This document shows positions 42,146-47,312 of a DNA stretch of 47,312 bases, piece by piece. Both the position numbers and the translations under genes were made by a program. Below the pieces are notes generated by a model that ran no database searches, was not told where the DNA came from, and worked only from the letters and a program-made list of their open reading frames with translations. Source of the DNA: Peribacillus muralis. Lineage in GTDB: Bacteria > Bacillota > Bacilli > Bacillales > DSM-1321. The first letter of the stretch is position 1. The number at the start of each line of letters is the position of its first letter. Where the stretch lies: the NCBI RefSeq assembly GCF_001439925.1, contig NZ_LMBV01000025.1:1-47312 (forward strand), written 5' to 3'.

Positions 42146-43933
42146 ATGCAAAATATAACAAAAATCCTTGGTATAGCACCTTACGAAGAGTTAAGAAAAT
42201 CAATGGAAAATGTAGGATCTACTTTCTCTAACATTTTGCTAAATACGTATACTGGTGATTTACAAGAAGGAAAAAATCTAGCCCTGGAGGTGATTCATAA
42301 TAATTACGATATTGTAATATCAAGAGGAGGTACAGCTGACTTAATTAGGAAGAATATATCTATACCAGTTATAGATGTTTCAATATCTGTATATGATATT
42401 TTAGGAGCAATCAAACTAGCAAATAACTATATTTCTAAATTTGCTATTGTAGGTTATTCAAGTATTACTGAAACTGCACATTTAATTTGTGACATATTGG
42501 ACTATTCTGTGGAAATATATACTATAGATGATTCAAGTGATAATTTAGGTCTACTAAAATCACTGGGGAGAAAAGGGATTAAATTAGTTCTTTGTGATGC
42601 AATAACTAATAAACTAGCACTCGAAATTTCTTTAAATACTATCCTTATTACATCAGGAAGTGAAAGTATTAAACGTGCATACGAACAAGCAATAGAGTTA
42701 AATATGCATCTTCAAAAATTAAAATTACAAAATAACTTACTTACAGAAGCTATTGAAAATTTTAAAACTGACTGCTTAATTTTATCCAGACAGTTTGAAT
42801 TGATTTATTCAAGTTTAGATACAGAAATTAATGTCTCAATCTATAATTATTTACTTAATAAAAAAGATACTACTCCATTTAATGAATCACATACTTTTTA
42901 TCATTCAGTAAACAACACTCTATATAACTTAAAAGTAAATATTTCAAATAAGACAAATGATATTTTTTATATTGTAACTGTTCAAAAATCTTTAACACCT
43001 ATCATGAATTCTAAATTCGGTGTTACATATGAAGATAAGTCAGAAGTGGAACAAAAATTAAATAATAACTTATATAAAAATCCTATTATCACAAATGATA
43101 TTAACGATAAAATTAAACAAATCAATTCAAATAATTCTCCAATTATATTACTAGGAGAAAGAGGTACAGGAAAAGATATCGTCTCTCAGAGCGTATTCAC
43201 CAGTCAAAATAATAACAATAATACAATGGTAACGATTAATTCTAACTTACTAAATGATACAATGTGGAAACACCTTTTAAACACAAGTAACGGCCCTTTA
43301 CTTGAAGTTGGTAATACAATACAGTTTAATCACTTTGATAAAATTTCAAATGAAAACTTCGAAAAGTTAATCACTATTATTGAATCTACTAACTTACACG
43401 TAAGTAATCGACTGATATTTATTTGCGAAAAAACATCTGAAGATATTACATCAGAATTCTATAAAGAATTACTGAATCGAATGAATTCTATAAGTTTTCT
43501 TCTACCTACATTAAGAGAAAGAAAAAATGAAATATCGGCTATATTAACGATGTTTTTAAATAAGGTAAATATTGAAAACAATACTGATATTATCGGGTAC
43601 GAGCCCAATGCTCTGGCTACTCTTTCACAATATAATTGGCCAGGTAATTTCAAACAGTTAAAACAAGTTCTAACCGAATTAGTATGCTTATCTAAATCGC
43701 TATATATAACTAGTAATAATGTCAATTTTATTTTGGGCAAACAAAAAATTGTTGAAAATATATCTTATTCAGAAGCTGGAATGAATATTTCATTTAACAG
43801 TAGCAAAACATTACATGAATTTAATTTGGATTTGATCAAGCTAATACTTGATCAACATAATGGCAACCAAACTTTAACAGCCGAGCAGCTTGGTATCAGT
43901 CGAACAACGTTATGGAGATATTTAAATAAATAA
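42146..43933 (+). CDS. PrpR-like regulator with degenerate AAA+ domain
   Basis: A 595-residue regulator. The N-terminal PrpR receptor domain (about residues 1-190) has VISRGGTADLIRK. A linker (190-320) is followed by an AAA+ domain whose Walker A, GERGTGKD (337-344), is intact. The Walker B of sigma-54 activators (LFLDE) is replaced by IQFNHFD (392-398), losing both acidic residues. Only about 49 residues separate the two, and the GAFTGA loop that touches sigma-54 is missing. The LPTLRERK and WPGNFKQLKQ segments and a C-terminal Fis-type helix-turn-helix (LTAEQLGISRTTLWRYL) are present. It is divergent from the acid-sugar operon and probably regulates it. ATG follows AAGGAG. I found no -24/-12 promoter in the gap. 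Confidence 0.85.
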   Translation: MQNITKILGIAPYEELRKSMENVGSTFSNILLNTYTGDLQEGKNLALEVIHNNYDIVISRGGTADLIRKNISIPVIDVSISVYDILGAIKLANNYISKFAIVGYSSITETAHLICDILDYSVEIYTIDDSSDNLGLLKSLGRKGIKLVLCDAITNKLALEISLNTILITSGSESIKRAYEQAIELNMHLQKLKLQNNLLTEAIENFKTDCLILSRQFELIYSSLDTEINVSIYNYLLNKKDTTPFNESHTFYHSVNNTLYNLKVNISNKTNDIFYIVTVQKSLTPIMNSKFGVTYEDKSEVEQKLNNNLYKNPIITNDINDKIKQINSNNSPIILLGERGTGKDIVSQSVFTSQNNNNNTMVTINSNLLNDTMWKHLLNTSNGPLLEVGNTIQFNHFDKISNENFEKLITIIESTNLHVSNRLIFICEKTSEDITSEFYKELLNRMNSISFLLPTLRERKNEISAILTMFLNKVNIENNTDIIGYEPNALATLSQYNWPGNFKQLKQVLTELVCLSKSLYITSNNVNFILGKQKIVENISYSEAGMNISFNSSKTLHEFNLDLIKLILDQHNGNQTLTAEQLGISRTTLWRYLNK

Positions 43934-43987
43934 AAAAGGCTCTTTGTCAATTGGTGTTGGTGACAAATTTATAATGACTGGTTTAAG

Positions 43988-44034
43988 TTATCCAGCTGCT
44001 TCTTGTTCAAACAAGAGTGACTGGATAATTTTTT
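43988..44034 (+). terminator. Terminator after the PrpR-like gene
   Basis: TTATCCAG and CTGGATAA enclose an inner CTTGTT...ACAAG stem and are followed by TTTTTTG. The left flank carries GGCTCTTTGTCAA (about 43942-43954), which resembles ISL3-family ends, but no partner copy is seen. Confidence 0.6.
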
Positions 44035-44220
44035 GTTTATTTGATGAATAACGGTTAAAGGCTAAAAAAATTCTCGCTTGATTATTGCAGATGAATTGAG
44101 CCACTTATGAGGAGAAGAGAGCCATCTTTTGCGGGGTGGAGAGTCAATATAAAAAGAACACCTCTTGTATAATAAAGTTGCATGCAAATAAGCATGACAC
44201 TAATATACAGGAGTTTTTTT

Positions 44221-44382
44221 ATGGTTAATTGTCGTGAAATTCTGAGATATTATTTTGAAGGAGTCAGTCAGAGAACCATTAGTTCTAGCACTGGACATTC
44301 TAGGAATACAGTCTCCGATGTCGTTCATCGCGTCAAGAAGCTTGGTATTGAAAGCCTGAACGATACAATGACCAATCCATAG
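44221..44382 (+). pseudogene. IS21-family IstA transposase, N-terminal remnant
   Basis: A 53-codon frame reads VNCREILRYYFEGVSQRTISSSTGHSRNTVSDVVHRVKKLG, the N-terminal helix-turn-helix of IS21 IstA transposases. It stops there; the DDE catalytic core and the IstB ATPase gene are missing. Bases just after the stop (LEAFQLSRE in one frame) look like further decayed IstA sequence. Upstream 44150-44220 could include the element's promoter end. Non-functional. Confidence 0.7.
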
Positions 44383-44456
44383 CTAGAAGCATTTCAACTT
44401 TCCAGAGAAACAAGCTACCTTCCAGATGATTTTTCTTTCATTGTATCCATTTTTTT

Positions 44457-44806
44457 TTAGAGTCCAAAACCGGGAATAGAATGCCCCATTACTAAATTTC
44501 CCAGAAAGTCTTGACCCTTATATTGGGAGTGATCACTAATTACAAATCCTTCCTCGTCAATTTTGTTATGGTATCGTTCTATTACGTATGTACCAATAGC
44601 TTTCGTATCATGATTAAAGTGAATTAACAATTATTTTGCAAGTTCTTGATGTTTGCTATCCCCCCGACTCCAACATCATATAAAGCTTGGTCGGTTATTA
44701 TCTGCCTAATTCTCATATCAGAAAAGTATGAACCATAACTTCCCCATTTCATAAACCTGTGAAATTCATCGAGATAATTATTTAGTTGGACTGGCACATT
44801 ATACAT
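44457..44806 (-). pseudogene. Unknown protein gene broken by frameshifts
   Basis: Leftward from ATG 44806 the frame gives MYNVPVQLNNYLDEFHRFMK, then WGSYGSYFSDMRIRQIITDQALYDVGVGG, and shifts near 44660. After a second shift it continues HFNHDTKAIGTYVIERYHNKIDEEGF, then ISDHSQYKGQDFLGNLVMGHSIPGFGL and a stop at 44457. The continuous protein-like character across frames shows a real gene of roughly 115 codons, decayed by at least two indels. I do not recognise the family, and a poly-C run (44659-44664) marks one shift. Confidence 0.5.
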
Positions 44807-44892
44807 TTTTTATCATTCCTATTAGTTAAATTAATTTTAATAATAATATAAAACATTTCTGAGAATTTTAACAATTTCACTCCTTCTTATTC

Positions 44893-44920
44893 AACTAAAC
44901 TGCCCCGTTAGTTCATTGAG
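44893..44920 (+). repeat. AACTAA/TTAGTT intergenic repeat, copy 14
   Basis: AACTAAACTGCCCC then GTTAGTTCATTGAG, immediately followed by a second-module hairpin AGCGATCCTTATTCAAGAATCGCT and CCCTTTTTT, which could serve as a terminator. The rest of 44807-45141 is AT-rich and empty. Confidence 0.85.
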
Positions 44921-45141
44921 AAAAGCGATCCTTATTCAAGAATCGCTCCCTTTTTTGGAATATAGATCACTATATTTTATTAATTATTCTCATCAAAAAT
45001 AATATAACTAATATTATGGTTATTATCAAAATTGCAATGCTAAGGACACTAAATATCCTACTTTATATTACTGGTTAGCACATCTCTTTCTATAGCCGTT
45101 AAATTAATACATCGCGACCACCATCTTACTAAAATATACTG

Positions 45142-45169
45142 TTCACTCCAACATGAAATCGTTTACAAT
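45142..45169 (+). promoter_or_regulatory. Sigma-A-like promoter before the exporter leader
   Basis: TTCACT (45142-45147), 16 bases, TACAAT (45164-45169). It would start a transcript of about 145 bases ahead of the exporter gene, covering the short upstream ORF. Confidence 0.5.
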
Positions 45170-45201
45170 GGAAGTATCAACGAACAAGGAGGAAAATTCA
45201 C

Positions 45202-45258
45202 ATGAAAAACATGACGAATAAAACCGTACTAACATACAAGGGTGGAACCCGTTCTTAA
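45202..45258 (+). CDS. 18-codon leader peptide (upstream ORF)
   Basis: ATG at 45202 with an AAGGAGG site 8 bases upstream opens an 18-residue frame, MKNMTNKTVLTYKGGTRS, ending TAA at 45258. The ribosome binding site is as strong as those of real genes. The 3' codons coincide with the left arm of the attenuator-like hairpin that follows. Its position, size and site resemble leader peptides that control resistance genes and ABC exporters by ribosome stalling, but no known arrest sequence is visible. Confidence 0.55.
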   Translation: MKNMTNKTVLTYKGGTRS

Positions 45259-45315
45259 ATTGTAAACGGTGTACCCCCTTATATGTGATTATTTAAATAA
45301 CACAAAAAAGGGGTA
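45238..45315 (+). promoter_or_regulatory. Attenuator-like leader that can mask the exporter's ribosome binding site
   Basis: Three segments can pair in alternative ways. Segment 1 (AAGGGTGGAACCCGTT, 45238-45253, inside the upstream ORF) pairs with segment 2 (AACGGTGTACCCCCTT, 45265-45280). Segment 2's CCCCTT also pairs with the exporter's AAGGGG ribosome binding site (45308-45313). A ribosome on the upstream ORF would decide which forms. No T run follows, so control is more likely translational than by termination. Confidence 0.45.
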
Positions 45316-45319
45316 AATC

Positions 45320-47062
45320 ATGCGTTTTCCAGTAAAACATTTTCTTTCATATTACAAACCGTATTTAACGGTGTTTCTGTCGGTAATGGCCTGTGCCTTT
45401 ATTGTATCCACTTTGACTTTGGTGTTTCCGTTGCTCGTTCGGCATATTACGAAAGATGTACTGGAAGGGGATTTGTCCACTGCGCTAAGTGAGGTGTATT
45501 GGATTGGCGGCCTGATGCTTGTTTTAGTCGCTATCCAGAATGTAGGGAACTACTTTGTGGACTACAAAGGTCATGAAATTGGTGCTCTCATGGAAAGTGA
45601 CTTGCGCAACGAGCTGTTCGCGCACATGCAAAAGCTTTCCTTTAGCTTTTATGATAAGGAAAAGACAGGTCAGCTCATGTCTCGAATCACACACGACCTG
45701 CTGCTGCTTTCTGAGTTGTACCATCACGGCCCGGAAGATTACGTTAAATATCTTGTCCGATTTATTGGAGCATTTTTCATTTTGTTCTTTATTAACGCAC
45801 CATTAACGATCGCCGTGTTCTGTTTTTTACCATTGTTAGGTGTGTTTGCATTGTATTTTAATAAGATGCTGAACAATGCATTAACAAGAAACAAAGAGCG
45901 AATTGGGGATGTAAACGCACAGGTAGAGGATAGCTTATCGGGAATCCGGGTAGTAAAATCGTTTACCAACGAACACGTAGAGATCGAGAAGTTTAACCGA
46001 GAAAATAATCGTTTCCTGGAAAGCCGGAAGAAAACATACAAGGCAGAAGCACTCTTGTACAATAGTTTTGAAACGATTATCCAACTAATTACAATTACGG
46101 TGATCATCTTTGGAAGTGCCAATATTGTAAACAACTCGTTGGATTTAGCTGATTTAATTACTTTTTTACTGTATATCGGCTTTATGATTGAACCAATTCA
46201 AAAACTGACTCACATGAGCACACAATTTCAAGAAGGAATTACTGGTTTCCAGCGCTTTATGGAAATCATGAACCTGAAGCCTGCAATCGAAAACAAACAG
46301 GATGCCATAAACCTGACAGAAGTACATGGTGAAATTGAATTCAGGCAAGTTACCTTCCGTTACGAGGACCATTTGAACAATGTATTAGATAACGTGTCGC
46401 TTCGTGTACAACCTGGAGAATTTATCGCGTTAGTTGGGCCTTCTGGTGCAGGAAAAACGACATTAGGTTCGCTTATCCCTCGCTTTTATGATGTGACAGA
46501 TGGGGAAGTGTTGCTAGATGGGATAAACGTCCGTGATATCGATCTACAGTCATTAAGAAAATCAATAGGTATTGTACAGCAAGATGTTTACCTTTTTGCG
46601 GGAACGGTGTTGGAAAATATCCGATACGGAAACAGATCAGCGCGCGATGAAGAAATTATCGCAGCAGCCAAGCACGCCAATGCCCATGACTTTATCATGA
46701 GCTTGCCAAACGGCTATCACTCCGAGATCGGACAGCGAGGTGTCCAACTGTCTGGCGGACAAAAGCAGCGACTGAGTATCGCTCGCGTATTCTTAAAGAA
46801 TCCGCCAGTTCTCATATTAGATGAGGCAACGAGCGCATTAGATAACGAAAGTGAAAGCATCGTCAAGAAATCACTAGAATCATTAGCAAAAGGGCGTACA
46901 ACCATAGTCATTGCCCATCGTCTTTCCACTATCCGCAATGCCGGGAGGATTATCGTATTAACGGAGGACGGTATTGTGGAACAAGGTACGCACGATGAGT
47001 TACTAGCATGTAACGAAGCATATGCAAAACTATATTCTAAGCAGTTTGAATTACCAGTATAA
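45320..47062 (+). CDS. ABC exporter, fused membrane and ATPase domains (MsbA/BmrA-like)
   Basis: A 580-residue half-transporter. The N-terminal six-helix ABC exporter domain spans about residues 15-310 with the coupling segment DVNAQVEDSLSGIRVVKSF (about 195-213). The ATPase domain has Walker A GPSGAGKT (373-380), signature LSGGQKQR (from 477), Walker B with DE at 501-502 and the H-loop IVIAHRLST. It probably forms a homodimer exporting drugs or lipids. ATG at 45320 follows AAAAAAGGGG. The base composition is GC-richer than its flanks. A short upstream ORF and a pairing leader precede it, suggesting inducible expression by a ribosome-targeting compound. Substrate unknown. Confidence 0.92.
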   Translation: MRFPVKHFLSYYKPYLTVFLSVMACAFIVSTLTLVFPLLVRHITKDVLEGDLSTALSEVYWIGGLMLVLVAIQNVGNYFVDYKGHEIGALMESDLRNELFAHMQKLSFSFYDKEKTGQLMSRITHDLLLLSELYHHGPEDYVKYLVRFIGAFFILFFINAPLTIAVFCFLPLLGVFALYFNKMLNNALTRNKERIGDVNAQVEDSLSGIRVVKSFTNEHVEIEKFNRENNRFLESRKKTYKAEALLYNSFETIIQLITITVIIFGSANIVNNSLDLADLITFLLYIGFMIEPIQKLTHMSTQFQEGITGFQRFMEIMNLKPAIENKQDAINLTEVHGEIEFRQVTFRYEDHLNNVLDNVSLRVQPGEFIALVGPSGAGKTTLGSLIPRFYDVTDGEVLLDGINVRDIDLQSLRKSIGIVQQDVYLFAGTVLENIRYGNRSARDEEIIAAAKHANAHDFIMSLPNGYHSEIGQRGVQLSGGQKQRLSIARVFLKNPPVLILDEATSALDNESESIVKKSLESLAKGRTTIVIAHRLSTIRNAGRIIVLTEDGIVEQGTHDELLACNEAYAKLYSKQFELPV

Positions 47063-47077
47063 GCTCTTTATTCAAGA

Positions 47078-47112
47078 ATGGGCTCTCTCCTTAATGAAAA
47101 GGGAGAGCCCAT
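47078..47112 (+). terminator. Terminator of the ABC exporter gene
   Basis: ATGGGCTCTC pairs with GAGAGCCCAT around a 15-base loop and is followed by TTTT. It lies 16 bp after the exporter's stop codon. Confidence 0.75.
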
Positions 47113-47132
47113 TTTACCTTTTCAACAACAAA

Positions 47133-47294
47133 TCAATATGTACTCTTCAACTCCCTCAGTTTGATGCAAATATCTCTCGAATACTCACTTATTCGCAGGA
47201 TTTCATCACCCTTGATTGTGAGGTCAAAGTTAAGTGGAGTGAGTTCAGGACATGAGGATTTCGTGAAGGCATAGTGAAATAAAGGAGTTGTACA
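47133..47294 (-). other. Unassigned leftward open frame at the window edge
   Basis: Leftward frame without a start codon, reading CPELTPLNFDLTIKGDEIL then RISEYSRDICIKLRELK and a stop at 47133. The composition looks protein-like, but it is short, is bounded upstream by a stop near 47295 and has no recognisable family. It could be a gene remnant or chance. Confidence 0.2.
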
Positions 47295-47312
47295 TCACTC
47301 CACATTTTACCA

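Noticed and set aside
43937..43970. GGCTCTTTGTCAA, resembling ISL3-family terminal repeats
   Set aside because: No inverted partner and no transposase follow; the only transposase remnant nearby (44221) is IS21-type. Recorded only as a note on the terminator.
45238..45253. GGGTGGAACCCG, similar to the T-box core GGTGGAACCGCG
   Set aside because: There is no Stem I, specifier or following terminator with T run, and the stretch lies inside a short ORF. The match is probably chance, unlike the complete T-box at 29355-29664.

Overview
The window looks like an accessory stretch of a low-GC, endospore-forming Bacillota chromosome, most likely Bacillaceae. The evidence is the AAGGAGG-type ribosome binding sites throughout, a GerA-family germination gene with a sigma-G-like promoter, a DUF2642 protein, an FbpB-family small protein, CcpA (cre)-like sites, a T-box leader and a quercetinase/TetR pair like QdoI/QdoR of Bacillus subtilis. 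There is no rRNA, tRNA, CRISPR array, prophage or intact insertion sequence. The species cannot be named from the sequence alone.

Layout. 0.3-2 kb: cytochrome P450 and a DinB-family remnant. 2.2-7.2 kb: GntR-type regulator, then a leftward operon phnD-phnC-phnE-phnE-tyrosine phosphatase (phosphonate-type ABC importer). 7.5-9.4 kb: truncated methyltransferase, GC-richer GNAT acetyltransferase, 5'-truncated AraC regulator. 9.5-13.1 kb: M20 amidohydrolase plus MFS transporter and an unlisted fbpB-like gene, bracketed by a 74-bp inverted repeat. 13.9-14.7 kb: tandem GNAT protein. 15.4-20.7 kb: CitMHS-type carboxylate transporter, RpiR regulator, and a divergent RraA-fold aldolase plus DUF1932 dehydrogenase, with cre-like sites and a 15-bp-arm palindrome. 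21.4-24.9 kb: small membrane ORF with a stop at codon 3, DUF2642 protein, LysE exporter, orphan gerA. 25.1-27.6 kb: hxlB remnant, alkaline phosphatase with a Pho-box-like array, maltose-type acetyltransferase. 27.8-29.7 kb: class II lysyl-tRNA synthetase behind a complete T-box leader. 30.2-33.7 kb: monooxygenase pseudogene, MFS exporter, quercetin dioxygenase, QdoR-like repressor with three operator-like sites. 34.1-34.4 kb: two gene fragments. 34.5-43.9 kb: acid-sugar catabolic cluster. 44-45 kb: IS21 and unknown remnants. 45.1-47.1 kb: ABC exporter behind an 18-codon upstream ORF and an attenuator-like leader.

The most interesting system is 34.5-43.9 kb. A DUF1537 acid-sugar kinase, iron-dependent alcohol dehydrogenase, DapA-family aldolase, PdxA2-type dehydrogenase, a frameshifted YhcH/YiaL gene and a cytoplasmic BNR (sialidase-fold) protein are packed head to tail. 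A DASS/SLC13-type permease lies beyond, and a divergent PrpR-like regulator faces the operon. A route can be inferred: kinase plus PdxA2 convert a four-carbon sugar acid to dihydroxyacetone phosphate, while aldolase and alcohol dehydrogenase handle a 2-keto-3-deoxy acid and its aldehyde. The starting substrate is unknown. The regulator has lost the GAFTGA loop and Walker B acidic pair of sigma-54 activators, so it probably does not work with sigma-54.

Two further themes stand out. Decayed genes are frequent (about eleven). A short palindromic intergenic repeat occurs about fourteen times, always in the same orientation.
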